Positions 30,704-40,552 are shown, numbered from the stretch's first letter. The stretch is DNA of 64,000 nucleotides from an uncultured Pelagibacteraceae bacterium (GCA_902560685.1 CACEMT010000003.1:1-64000), one strand, 5' to 3'. Program-made: numbers and translations. Notes: generated from the sequence alone by a model not told the origin.

Positions 30704-31450
30704 TTAATTTTTTTTTATTTCTCCTTCGTGAGAGTGAACATGGTCATGTTTATGTTCATAAATAGAAAGTGTTTGAGCAGCTTGTTCACCAAACAAAGCT
30801 TTATACTCATTATTTTTTGCTACATCACTAGGTGAACCTGAGCAACACACATGTCCATTTAAACAAACAACATGGTCGGTAGCACTCATTACAGTATGTA
30901 AATCATGAGATATTAATAAAATTCCACAATTAAGTTCCTCAGATATTTTTTTGATCAATTCATACAAGGCAATTTCACCAGTGAAATCTACTCCTTGGAC
31001 AGGTTCATCAAGTACTAATAATTCTGGTTTTTTTGAAATAGCTCTAGCGAGCAAAACTCTCTGAAACTCACCACCAGATAAATTACCTAAGTTTTTATGT
31101 TTTAAGTGTACTACGCCCGTCAAAGATAACGCCTCATCTATAGCTTCTTCTTTAAGACTTTCAGTTAGGACCATAAAATCTCTAACTCTTAATGGTAATG
31201 TCCAATCTATAGAAACTTTTTGAGGAACATAACCAATTTTGTTAGTATATTTTTCAACTTCACCATCAAATTTTTTATAAATACCTAAAGCAATTTTTGC
31301 TGTTGTACTTTTTCCAGAACCATTAGGGCCTATAAGTGTTACAATTTTACCTTTTTCAACCTCTAGTGATACTCCCTTAACAAGCCATTTATCATTTTGC
31401 TGATAACCTGCATTTTTTAACTTCACTAACGTGTTACTATTTGTTCCCAT
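30704..31450 (-). CDS. znuC: Zinc ABC transporter ATP-binding protein ZnuC
   Basis: Walker A GPNGSGKST, NLSGGEFQRVLLARAI, LLVLDEPVQGVD. Confidence 0.93.
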   Translation of the reverse strand: MGTNSNTLVKLKNAGYQQNDKWLVKGVSLEVEKGKIVTLIGPNGSGKSTTAKIALGIYKKFDGEVEKYTNKIGYVPQKVSIDWTLPLRVRDFMVLTESLKEEAIDEALSLTGVVHLKHKNLGNLSGGEFQRVLLARAISKKPELLVLDEPVQGVDFTGEIALYELIKKISEELNCGILLISHDLHTVMSATDHVVCLNGHVCCSGSPSDVAKNNEYKALFGEQAAQTLSIYEHKHDHVHSHEGEIKKN

Positions 31451-31470
31451 TTTACAGCTTGACTTTCTAA

Positions 31471-31503
31471 TGTTATATTATTACATAATGTTATATTATA
31501 ACA
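31471..31503. promoter_or_regulatory. Tandem Zur-box-like palindromes between znuC and znuA
   Basis: TGTTATATTATTACA (31471-31485) and perfect 7-1-7 palindrome TGTTATATTATAACA (31489-31503), 18-bp spacing, in the divergent znu promoter. Confidence 0.75.
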
Positions 31504-31522
31504 ACCAATTAATACTTAACCT

Positions 31523-32635
31523 ATGAAAAATCTAAAAAAAATACCATTTATCTTATCTATACTATCATTCTTAACTATTTTTACACCGGCAAATGCTGAT
31601 CTAAAAGTGGTTGCATCTATTAAACCAATACATTCGCTAGCTAGCTATCTTATGGATGGCATTGGTAAACCTGACTTGATAGTCGATGGATATTCTTCAC
31701 CACACGGCTTTGCGTTAAAGCCATCACATGCAAAAATGTTACAAGAAGCAGATATCATATTTTATGTAGGTGAAGACTTAGAAAATTTTTTAGAAAAACC
31801 ATTAAAATCAATTGCCAAAAAAGCTGAAAAAATTGAGCTTATGGAAATAAAAGGGTTAAATAAATTAAAATTTAGAGAAAGAAATATTTTTGATGGTCAT
31901 GATGATCATGGGCACGATGAAGATGGTCACAAAGAAGATGATCATGATGATGAACATAAACATGAAGAAGATGGTCATAAAGAAGACGACCATGACGATG
32001 ATCACAAACATGAAGAAGATGGTCACAAAGAAGATGATCACGATGACCATAAACATGAAGAAGATGGACATAAAGAAGATGATCACGATGATCACGGACA
32101 TGACGAAGATGGTCATGAAGGTCACGCACATGGTGAATACGACCCTCATATTTGGTTAGATCCAGAAAATGCAAAAGTAATATTAAATGAAATGGTTGAG
32201 CATTTAATAGAAAATGATGCAAAAAATGCATCAACTTATAAAAAGAATTTAAAAAATGCTGAAAAAGATTTAGATAAACTTGTAAAAAAAGTAAAATCTG
32301 ATCTTAATAAAGATTTTAAATCTATCGTTTTTCATGATGCCTATCAATATTTTGAAGAGAGATTTAATGTAAATGTAATGGGTGCATTTACAGTTAATAC
32401 AGACGTTATGCCTGGTGCAGAACAATTAGCAGAAATTAGAGAAATAATTGAGCATGATAAAGTTAGCTGTATATTTTCAGAACCTCAATTTAATCCTGAT
32501 ATCATAAATGCAGTTGCAAAAGATATGAATATAAAAACTGGTGTTTTAGATCCATTAGGAGCAACTCTAGAACCAGGTAAAGATTTATATTTTGATTTGA
32601 TCAAGAACATGTCTAAATCTTTTAAAGGCTGTTAA
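31523..32635 (+). CDS. znuA: Zinc ABC transporter substrate-binding protein ZnuA with long His/Asp/Glu-rich insert
   Basis: Signal peptide, VVASIKPIHSLASYLMDGIG, HAHGEYDPHIWLDPENAK, divergent from znuCB. Confidence 0.95.
   Translation: MKNLKKIPFILSILSFLTIFTPANADLKVVASIKPIHSLASYLMDGIGKPDLIVDGYSSPHGFALKPSHAKMLQEADIIFYVGEDLENFLEKPLKSIAKKAEKIELMEIKGLNKLKFRERNIFDGHDDHGHDEDGHKEDDHDDEHKHEEDGHKEDDHDDDHKHEEDGHKEDDHDDHKHEEDGHKEDDHDDHGHDEDGHEGHAHGEYDPHIWLDPENAKVILNEMVEHLIENDAKNASTYKKNLKNAEKDLDKLVKKVKSDLNKDFKSIVFHDAYQYFEERFNVNVMGAFTVNTDVMPGAEQLAEIREIIEHDKVSCIFSEPQFNPDIINAVAKDMNIKTGVLDPLGATLEPGKDLYFDLIKNMSKSFKGC
31922..32107 (+). repeat. In-frame tandem repeat (period 48/45 bp) coding for HEEDGHKEDDHDD(D/E)HK units
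   Basis: Unit starts at 31922, 31970, 32018, 32063. Confidence 0.9.
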
Positions 32636-32677
32636 TTTAAAATTGATCTTTTGTAATAAATAATATCTAATAAAGGG

Positions 32678-33676
32678 ATGAGTACAATTTCCCTTAGTTT
32701 AGATGAAATATTTGATCTAGCTAAAAAAACGCTATTAGCTAATGGATGTGATGATGAAACAGCTTCTATTCTCTCAGATTTAATAATGAAAGCTGAAAGA
32801 GATGGCTCATTATCTCATGGTTTATTTAGATTGCCTGCTTATGTTACTGGTCTAAAAAGTGGTAAAATAAACGGTAAAGGTAAACCAGAAGTTAAAAAAA
32901 TATCACCAAGTGTAATAAAAGTTTTAGGCAATAATTGTTTGGCTCCAGTAGTTTTAAGCAAAGGTATTCCAGAATTAGTAAAAGCTGCTAAAGAAAATGG
33001 AGTAGCAGTTTTAGCTATTAATAATTCACATCACATGGCTGCTATGTGGCCTGAAACAGAAATGATAGCAGAGCAAGGATTAGTTGCTTTTGCATGTACA
33101 TCTTACAAGCCCGCTGTTGCACCAGCGGGAGCTACAAAACCATTATTTGGAACTAATCCAATTTCATTTGCATGGCCACGACCGGGAAAAACTCCAGTTG
33201 TTTATGATATGGCAACAGCTTCAATGGCAATGGGTGAAGTGCAAGTTGCTAAAAGAGAAGGGCATAAAGTTCCATTAGGTACTGGTTTAACTAAAGATGG
33301 AAAAGATACTACTGATCCTGGAGAAATAGCTGATGGAGGCGTATTACTGCCCTTTGGAGGCTATAAGGGCTCAGGTATAGCTATGATGGTCGAATTACTA
33401 GCGGGAGCTCTTGTGGGTGATAATTTTAGCTATGAGACAGCATCTAAAGATAACAATGATGGTGGACCTCCAAGCGGTGGAGAATTTATATTAGCAATAT
33501 CTCCTGACAAGTTATCAGGAAATGATTGGGATAAACATTCAAATGAATTTTTTGATAAAATGAAATCAATGGAAGGTGTAAGACTTCCAGGTGAAAGAAG
33601 ACATAAAAATAGACTTGATAAAGGTCCAAGAAATATAAACGAAGAACTTGTTAATAAGATTAAATCTTTAAGCTAA
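32678..33676 (+). CDS. Ldh_2 family (malate/L-lactate-dehydrogenase-like) NAD(P)-dependent oxidoreductase
   Basis: DGSLSHGLFRLPAYV, NNSHHMAAMWPETE, GTNPISFAWPR, LPFGGYKGSGIAMMVELLAGAL. Confidence 0.88.
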   Translation: MSTISLSLDEIFDLAKKTLLANGCDDETASILSDLIMKAERDGSLSHGLFRLPAYVTGLKSGKINGKGKPEVKKISPSVIKVLGNNCLAPVVLSKGIPELVKAAKENGVAVLAINNSHHMAAMWPETEMIAEQGLVAFACTSYKPAVAPAGATKPLFGTNPISFAWPRPGKTPVVYDMATASMAMGEVQVAKREGHKVPLGTGLTKDGKDTTDPGEIADGGVLLPFGGYKGSGIAMMVELLAGALVGDNFSYETASKDNNDGGPPSGGEFILAISPDKLSGNDWDKHSNEFFDKMKSMEGVRLPGERRHKNRLDKGPRNINEELVNKIKSLS

Positions 33677-34444
33677 TTCAATTTCAATAGGTGTGTGATC
33701 AGATGGTTTTTGTCTACCACGTGGAAACTTATTTATTTTTACATCCTTAACAATATCAATTAAAGAACTGGAAACTAAAAAATGGTCTATTCTCATACCA
33801 TTATTTTTTTGCCAAGCACCACTTGTATAATCCCAAAAAGTATATCCTTCTTTATCAGGATGAATAAATCTATATGCATCGTGAAAACCTAAATTGATTA
33901 ACTCTCTTAGTTTTTTTCTTATCTCCAATCTAAACAAAGCATCGTTTTCATAACTTTTTGGATTATGAACATCTTCAGCTGATGGAATTATATTAAAATC
34001 ACCACCAATAATTATATTTTCATTTTGCTTAGATATTGATTTTAACTTTTTAATTAAACTATCTAACCAGTAAAGTTTATATGTATATTTTTCTGTATCT
34101 ACAGGATTTCCATTGGGAGTATAAATATTAATTAATGTTATAGTTTTTTTCTTATGTTTTACTTCAGCAGATATTATTCTTGATTGTTTATTTTTATCTT
34201 TAAAAATATCATTTTTAATACCATCTAATTTTTTCTTTGAAATTATTGCTACTCCATTATAGCTTTTTTGTCCAAATACATAATTTTCATATTTAAGAGT
34301 TTTAATATCATCGTAAGGGTAAGTTTCATCAGGAGTTTTTATTTCCTGCATCATCAATATATCTGGTGAAAATTTATTTAAATATTCTTTTATATTTTCA
34401 ATTCGAGCTCTTACAGAATTAACATTCCAGGAACTGATGATCAT
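33668..34444 (-). CDS. xthA: Exodeoxyribonuclease III
   Basis: MIISSWNVNSVRARI, MMQEIKTPD, GGDFNIIPSAEDVHNP, RIDHFLVS, SDHTPIEIEL; start at 34444 overlaps the erpA stop. Confidence 0.95.
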   Translation of the reverse strand: MIISSWNVNSVRARIENIKEYLNKFSPDILMMQEIKTPDETYPYDDIKTLKYENYVFGQKSYNGVAIISKKKLDGIKNDIFKDKNKQSRIISAEVKHKKKTITLINIYTPNGNPVDTEKYTYKLYWLDSLIKKLKSISKQNENIIIGGDFNIIPSAEDVHNPKSYENDALFRLEIRKKLRELINLGFHDAYRFIHPDKEGYTFWDYTSGAWQKNNGMRIDHFLVSSSLIDIVKDVKINKFPRGRQKPSDHTPIEIELA

Positions 34445-34764
34445 TAAAGTGAGAAAGAAACGCCACAACCACAAGAAGATTTACTTTGTGGATTACTGAT
34501 TTTGAAATTATCTCCGATTAATTCTTTAACATAATCAACCTCAGATCCTTTCAGTAGTTCAGCTGATTTTTTGTCAATTAGTATGTTTTCATGTTTAAGA
34601 TCATCTTCATCTTGTTTATTATCAAATGAAAAATCATATTGAAAACCAGAACAACCACCACCTTTAATAGCGATTCTAAAAAAAGATCCTTTATCTTTTT
34701 TTGAAAGCATTGCATTAATCTGTTTTAATGCATTATCGGTAAATTTAATTTCTTTAATCATCAT
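34444..34764 (-). CDS. erpA: A-type iron-sulfur cluster insertion protein ErpA/IscA-like
   Basis: GGGCSGFQYDF and CGCGVSF cysteine motifs. Confidence 0.9.
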   Translation of the reverse strand: MMIKEIKFTDNALKQINAMLSKKDKGSFFRIAIKGGGCSGFQYDFSFDNKQDEDDLKHENILIDKKSAELLKGSEVDYVKELIGDNFKISNPQSKSSCGCGVSFSL

Positions 34765-34811
34765 ATAAGACTGATATTACTAATATAATGTTAAATTGTC
34801 ATTTTTAAAGA

Positions 34812-35930
34812 ATGAAAAACTACAAAAAAATAGGGATTATTAAAAGTAAAGGTAGACTTATAAATGAGCCTAATTCACCCTATAGATCCCCATTTCAAAG
34901 AGATAGAGATAGAATTATTCATAGTACGGCATTTCGAAGGTTAAAACACAAAACACAAGTTTTTGTTAATACTGAAGGGGACCATTATAGAACTAGAATT
35001 ACCCATTCAATCGAAGTTGCCCAAATTGCAAGAACAATATCTCGATATTTAAACTTAAATGATGATTTAACTGAAACTTTAAGCCTTGCTCATGATCTTG
35101 GTCACACTCCTTTTGGACATGCTGGAGAAGAAGCATTAAATGAATGTATGAATGATCATGGTGGATTTGATCATAATCTACAGACATTAAGGATAGTAAT
35201 GTTTATTGAAAACAAATACGTAAAATTTAAAGGCTTAAATTTAACAGTTGAAACATTGGATGGTCTTTTAAAACATAACGGTCCTTATTATGACGATACT
35301 GATGTTAAAAATTTGATTGGACTAAAAAATTTAAAAAATAAAATTGATTTAAAGTCTTATCCTTCAATTGAAGCTCAAATTGCATCTATTTCAGACGATA
35401 TTGCCTATAACAATCATGATATTCAAGATGGGTTTAATGCAAACATTTTTAGAATTAATGAATTAAAAGAAATTAATTTTTTCAATGAAATATTAAAAAG
35501 ATATTCATCAAAATTTAAAAAAACTAATAATAGAATTTTAATCTATCAAATGGTTAGAGATTCTATTAATCTTATGGTTAAAGATTTAATAAAAAATTCT
35601 TTAATAAACTTTAAACTTAATAAAATTAATAAATTAAATGATGTTTATAAGTCAGAGAATAAACTTGTTTGTTTTTCTTCTAATTATGAAAACATAATTA
35701 ATGAAATAAGAGATTTTTTAAGCTTTAAAATGTATAAAAATAATAAAGTTTTAAAAAAGAATAATGAGGGTAGAAGAATAATTGAAAAATTGTTTAAAGC
35801 AATATCAAGAAATTCTAGAAAATTTTTGACATTTTCAACAAATAAACATAATAAATATAGATCTATAGCTGACTATATTTCTGGTATGACCGATCGATTT
35901 GCAATAAATATTTATAAATCATTAAAATGA
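34812..35930 (+). CDS. dgt: Deoxyguanosinetriphosphate triphosphohydrolase-like (HD domain)
   Basis: FRRLKHKTQVF, RITHSIEVAQIARTI, LAHDLGHTPFGHAGEEAL. Confidence 0.95.
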   Translation: MKNYKKIGIIKSKGRLINEPNSPYRSPFQRDRDRIIHSTAFRRLKHKTQVFVNTEGDHYRTRITHSIEVAQIARTISRYLNLNDDLTETLSLAHDLGHTPFGHAGEEALNECMNDHGGFDHNLQTLRIVMFIENKYVKFKGLNLTVETLDGLLKHNGPYYDDTDVKNLIGLKNLKNKIDLKSYPSIEAQIASISDDIAYNNHDIQDGFNANIFRINELKEINFFNEILKRYSSKFKKTNNRILIYQMVRDSINLMVKDLIKNSLINFKLNKINKLNDVYKSENKLVCFSSNYENIINEIRDFLSFKMYKNNKVLKKNNEGRRIIEKLFKAISRNSRKFLTFSTNKHNKYRSIADYISGMTDRFAINIYKSLK

Positions 35931-37657
35931 ATATATTTGAAGAATATAAAGATAAAATAATTTCAATTATCAAGAAAGCTGAAAAGGATAAAATGTTAAT
36001 ACTTTCTGATAATTTGAACAGTGTTAATGTTGACTCAACTCCACCTAAAATTGATTTTGATATATCAACAAATGTTTCCATGGTTCTTGCAAAACCTAAT
36101 AACAAATCGCCAAATGATTTAGCGATAATTTTAATCGATATGTTTAAAAAGGAAGATAAAAATATTGAAGAAATATCTTTTGCTAAACCAGGATTTATTA
36201 ATATTAAATTCAACAAAGATTATTGGAGTAATTTTACAAATAAACTAATTGGTTCACCAAATAATTATGGTTCATCAAATAAAAATCAAAAAAAATATTT
36301 AGTAGAATTTGTCTCCGCCAATCCGACAGGCCCTTTACATGTTGGTCATTGTAGAGGTGCTATTTTGGGTGATGTAATTTCAAATCTATTGAAATTTAAC
36401 CAAAATACTGTTGAGCGTGAATATTATGTTAATGATTATGGTAATCAAATTTCTCATTTTAATCATTCTGTCTATTTAAGAGTTAGAGAAAAACTTTACG
36501 ATGAAAAATTTCCATTAGATAATCCTGATCTTTATCCAGGTGATTATTTAAAAGATATAGCCAATAACATTATAAAAAATAACAAAAATATAAATTTTGA
36601 AAACTTCAATGATATCGAAGAACATTTAAAAAAACTTTCAATTAACGAATCTTTAAATTTAATTAAAAAAAATCTAAATGATCTTGGAATTAAGCATGAT
36701 AATTTTATAAGTGAGACAAATTTAGTTAATGATAATGAAGTTGAAAAAGTAATTGAAAAACTCAAAAAATCTAAGCATGTTTATAAGGGTAAAATTAAGG
36801 CTCCAGAAGGTGAGGACCAAAGTAATTGGACTGAAAGAGAACAATTATTATTTAGATCAACTGACTTTGGTGATGATAAAGATAGAGCGTTACAAAAAAG
36901 TGATTTAAGTTGGACTTATTTTGCAAGTGACGTTGCTTACCATAATACAAAATTAAATAGAAAGTTTGATAAGCTAATTAATATTTTAGGGGCTGATCAT
37001 GCTGGATATATCAAAAGAATTACATCTGTAGTTGAAGCTATATCAGGTGAAAAAAATAAATTATCTTGCAAAGTAAGTCAGTTAGTTAAACTAATTAAGG
37101 ATGGAAAACCATTTAAAATGTCTAAAAGAAAAGGTGATTACATAACAGTAGAAGACTTAATTGAAGAAGTTGGTAAAGACGCTACACGTTTTATTATGCT
37201 AAGTAGAAGTAATGATGTTGAACTAGATTTTGATTTTTCTAAAGTAAAAGAGAAATCTAAAGACAACCCCTTGTATTATGTTCAATATTGTTATGCTCGT
37301 ATATGCTCAGTATTTAGAAATACTAATTATAATATTAATGATAATTTAAAAATTAAAAATCAAACTTATAATTATACTGAAGATGAAATAAAAATACTAA
37401 AAAAGGTATCTGAATGGCCGAGATGTTTAGATACAGCTTCAAATAAACTGGAACCACACAGAATTCCAGTTTATTTATATGAACTATCTTCAGAATTTCA
37501 TTCATACTGGAATAAAGGTAAAGACGATGTAAGTAAAAGATTTATAGATAAAAATAATAATATTTCAGATGATAAATTAGTTTTATTAAAAACTGTTTCT
37601 ATTGTTATTAAAATAGGTATGCAAATACTAGGGGTCAATACACCAGAAAAAATGTAA
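35927..37657 (+). CDS. argS: Arginyl-tRNA synthetase
   Basis: SANPTGPLHVGHCRGAILGD, KMSKRKGDYITVEDL. Confidence 0.97.
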   Translation: MNIFEEYKDKIISIIKKAEKDKMLILSDNLNSVNVDSTPPKIDFDISTNVSMVLAKPNNKSPNDLAIILIDMFKKEDKNIEEISFAKPGFINIKFNKDYWSNFTNKLIGSPNNYGSSNKNQKKYLVEFVSANPTGPLHVGHCRGAILGDVISNLLKFNQNTVEREYYVNDYGNQISHFNHSVYLRVREKLYDEKFPLDNPDLYPGDYLKDIANNIIKNNKNINFENFNDIEEHLKKLSINESLNLIKKNLNDLGIKHDNFISETNLVNDNEVEKVIEKLKKSKHVYKGKIKAPEGEDQSNWTEREQLLFRSTDFGDDKDRALQKSDLSWTYFASDVAYHNTKLNRKFDKLINILGADHAGYIKRITSVVEAISGEKNKLSCKVSQLVKLIKDGKPFKMSKRKGDYITVEDLIEEVGKDATRFIMLSRSNDVELDFDFSKVKEKSKDNPLYYVQYCYARICSVFRNTNYNINDNLKIKNQTYNYTEDEIKILKKVSEWPRCLDTASNKLEPHRIPVYLYELSSEFHSYWNKGKDDVSKRFIDKNNNISDDKLVLLKTVSIVIKIGMQILGVNTPEKM

Positions 37658-37911
37658 TGATTAAAGAATTAAAGTATGTTTTTTATTTAATAATAATATT
37701 TTTTTTTATATTTTTTGTTTCTAGATACTATTTTTCTGATGAGCATAAAAAAAAATCTTATAGATCATTAAGCAATCTAGAGGAAAGGATAAGTATTTTC
37801 TCTGAAAATTTAGTTACCTTGGAAAATGATACAAATAATATTATCGAATATGTAGAATATCAAAAAGACAAAAATAAAAAAAAATACCATTTTTGGGAAT
37901 TATTAAAATGA
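37657..37911 (+). CDS. Short membrane-anchored protein, in the position of the alphaproteobacterial argS-adjacent SPOR gene
   Basis: N-terminal TM then about 50 charged residues; no recognisable SPOR domain. Confidence 0.7.
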   Translation: MIKELKYVFYLIIIFFFIFFVSRYYFSDEHKKKSYRSLSNLEERISIFSENLVTLENDTNNIIEYVEYQKDKNKKKYHFWELLK

Positions 37912-38858
37912 TTGATAAAAGAAGAAGTTTTATAACAGGAATTAAAGGCACAAGGTTAAGTCCAAATGAAATTTTTTTTTTAAAAAAGTATAAACCTTGG
38001 GGAGTTATATTATTTTCAAGAAATATTAAAACTATTTCACAAACACAAGAGTTAACATCTAAAATTAAAAAATTATTTAAAGATAGTAATTATCCTATTT
38101 TGATTGATGAAGAGGGAGGTAGGGTATCTAGATTGAGTAAATTTATTGATAATTCAATTTTCTCATCAGAATTTTTTGCTAAACTTTATAAAGTTAACAA
38201 AAAAAAATTCTATATTTATTACGATGTTTATGTCAAACAAACCTCATATTTACTAAATTTGTTAGGAATTAACATAAACAATGTTCCTGTTCTTGATGTA
38301 AGAAGAAAATCAACCCATAAAGTTATTGGAAATAGATCTTTTTCATCTGATCCTTATTTAGTATCTAAATTAGGTAAAATTTGTATTAATAAATTTCATG
38401 AAAATCGAATAGCTACAGTATTAAAGCATATTCCAGGTCATGGTTTGTCCAAAGTTGATACTCATAAAAAATTACCCACCGTTGGTAAAAACATTAATTA
38501 TTTAAACAAGATAGATTTTTATCCATTTAAAAATCAAAAATCCCTTCTAGCTATGACTGCGCATATAATTTTTAATAATATAGATAGTAAAAATACTGTA
38601 ACTCATTCAAAAAAAGTTCTTAACCTAATAAGAAAAAAAATAGGATTTAAAAACTTAATTATGTCAGACGATATATCTATGAAAGCATTAAAATTCTCTA
38701 TATCAAAAAATACAACTCTTGCTTTTAATGCAGGCTGTGATTTAGTTTTACATTGCAATGGTAAATATAATGAAATGTTACTTGTTGCAGAAAATTCACC
38801 CTTGTTAAATGACTTTGTTATAAAAAAAACATCGCAATTAGTGAATATTGTTAGATAA
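37908..38858 (+). CDS. nagZ: Beta-N-acetylhexosaminidase (GH3), NagZ-like
   Basis: LIDEEGGRVSRL, KHIPGHGLSKVDTHKKLP, LIMSDDISMKAL; ATGA overlap start at 37908. Confidence 0.9.
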   Translation: MIDKRRSFITGIKGTRLSPNEIFFLKKYKPWGVILFSRNIKTISQTQELTSKIKKLFKDSNYPILIDEEGGRVSRLSKFIDNSIFSSEFFAKLYKVNKKKFYIYYDVYVKQTSYLLNLLGININNVPVLDVRRKSTHKVIGNRSFSSDPYLVSKLGKICINKFHENRIATVLKHIPGHGLSKVDTHKKLPTVGKNINYLNKIDFYPFKNQKSLLAMTAHIIFNNIDSKNTVTHSKKVLNLIRKKIGFKNLIMSDDISMKALKFSISKNTTLAFNAGCDLVLHCNGKYNEMLLVAENSPLLNDFVIKKTSQLVNIVR

Positions 38859-38866
38859 TATAAATT

Positions 38867-39601
38867 ATGGACGATTCTTTATCATTTAATGTAAATCTTA
38901 ATAATTTTAATGGTCCTTTAGAAGTTTTATTAGATTTAGCAAAATCACAAAAAGTTGATCTTGAAAAAATCTCTATTACAATTTTAGTAGATCAATTTCT
39001 TGATTTTATTAAATCAAAAGAAAAAATAAATTTAGAATTAGCTTCTGAATATTTACTAATGGCAACTTGGTTAACTTATTTAAAATCTAAGTTATTACTT
39101 CCAGAAACTGATGAAGAAGAATTTAAAGCTCTTGAGGTTGCTGAAAAACTTAAATTACAATTAAAAAAACTTGAACTTATTAGATTACTTTCAGATCAAA
39201 TGCTTAAAAGAAAAAGACTAGGTAAAGATATTTTTATGAGAGGAATTAGAGGAAATATAAAATCAATTTATAGTACAAAATATTCGCTAACACTTTTTGA
39301 AATTTTGAAATCATATTCATCAGTAATCATGTCAAGAGATTTTCAAGTAATGAATATTCCAAAATTACCAGTTTTCACCACCGAAGAAGGAATTAATAGA
39401 ATTAAGGAATTTTTTGGAAAGTTGAATGATTGGAAAAATATTGATGAATTGTTGCCAAAAAATTTTTCTGAATCTAAAAATTTAAAAAGATCATCTAAGG
39501 CTGGAATCTTTTCTGGTTCGTTAGAACTTGCTAAAGAAGGAAATATATCAATTAAACAAAATAATTTATTTGATGATATATACATAAAACAAAATAAATG
39601 A
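38867..39601 (+). CDS. scpA: Segregation and condensation protein A
   Basis: FNGPLEVLLDLAKSQKVDLEKISI, YLLMATWLTYLKSKLLLP. Confidence 0.95.
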   Translation: MDDSLSFNVNLNNFNGPLEVLLDLAKSQKVDLEKISITILVDQFLDFIKSKEKINLELASEYLLMATWLTYLKSKLLLPETDEEEFKALEVAEKLKLQLKKLELIRLLSDQMLKRKRLGKDIFMRGIRGNIKSIYSTKYSLTLFEILKSYSSVIMSRDFQVMNIPKLPVFTTEEGINRIKEFFGKLNDWKNIDELLPKNFSESKNLKRSSKAGIFSGSLELAKEGNISIKQNNLFDDIYIKQNK

Positions 39602-40290
39602 AAAAATTAAAAAAAGATAATATTGTTAACTTTCCATCTTCTTTAAGTGATGGCGAAAGAGAAGTAGAAGCAATTTTATTTGCTGCAGCTGAACCTCTTG
39701 ATATTGACACCATTGAATCAAAAATTTCAAAAAAAATTAATGTTGTGAATATTCTTAATAAGTTACAAACCATATACAAAAATAGAGGTATTAATTTAGT
39801 TTGCATATCTAACAAATGGTCTTTTAGAACCTCGGAAAACTTGTCTGGATTAATGTCCGAACAAAAAACAGTAGAAAAAAAACTGTCAAAGGCTGCTATA
39901 GAAACTTTATCTATTATTGTTTATCATCAACCAGTTACAAGGGCCGAAATTGAGGAAATAAGAGGTGTAGCTTTTGGTACTAATACTCTTGAAATTTTGA
40001 TGGAACTTAATTGGGTTAGAACCCAAGGAAGAAAGGATGTTCCTGGAAAACCAATTCAATATGGAACTACTGAGGAATTTTTAAGTCATTTTAATTTACA
40101 AAAATTATCAGATCTTCCAACTATCGATGAATTAGGATCTGCTGGTCTTATTGATACGCAAAGTATTGACTCAACTATTTTTGGTACTGGTAAATTTTAT
40201 AAGGAAAAGCAGGAGGAAAAAAAGGAAAATATATACTCCGATATTGATGAAATGTTAAATAGCACTCTTAAAAATGATGATGATAATTAA
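39598..40290 (+). CDS. scpB: Segregation and condensation protein B
   Basis: EAILFAAAEPLDIDTIES, ETLSIIVYHQPVTRAEIEEIRGV. Confidence 0.95.
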   Translation: MKKLKKDNIVNFPSSLSDGEREVEAILFAAAEPLDIDTIESKISKKINVVNILNKLQTIYKNRGINLVCISNKWSFRTSENLSGLMSEQKTVEKKLSKAAIETLSIIVYHQPVTRAEIEEIRGVAFGTNTLEILMELNWVRTQGRKDVPGKPIQYGTTEEFLSHFNLQKLSDLPTIDELGSAGLIDTQSIDSTIFGTGKFYKEKQEEKKENIYSDIDEMLNSTLKNDDDN

Positions 40291-40331
40291 AAATAACTTT
40301 AATTATTATATAATATGTTTATAACACTCGT

Positions 40332-40547
40332 ATGAGCATAGGTTTTTGGCAAATAGCAATTGTTGTAATTTTAGTTGTACTTCTTTTTGGTAGAGGAAAA
40401 ATTTCTAGTTTAATGGGAGATGTAGCTAAAGGAATTAAAAGTTTTAAAAAAGGTATGGCCTCTGACGTTACAGAAGAGGGCTCCCAGAAGAATATCTCTG
40501 AAAATCAAGATAGTTCTGAAAATCAAGATATAGATAAAAAAGAGTAA
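40332..40547 (+). CDS. tatA: Sec-independent translocase TatA
   Basis: [41 protein letters not shown]. Confidence 0.95.
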   Translation: MSIGFWQIAIVVILVVLLFGRGKISSLMGDVAKGIKSFKKGMASDVTEEGSQKNISENQDSSENQDIDKKE

Positions 40548-40552
40548 TTCTA

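Noticed and set aside
31865-32234. Overlapping ORFs on both strands (94, 120 and 89 aa) across the znuA repeat
   Set aside because: They are out-of-frame translations of the 48/45-bp His/Asp/Glu repeat; low complexity (Met/Ile/Val or His-rich) and no independent start context.
32678-33676. Ldh_2 family gene as part of the zinc regulon
   Set aside because: Only positional (42 bp after znuA); no domain or motif linking it to zinc, and no terminator data either way.
40497-40531. Short direct repeat TCTGAAAATCAAGATA x2 in the 3' end of tatA
   Set aside because: Two-copy low-complexity repeat in the disordered TatA tail; no evidence for function.
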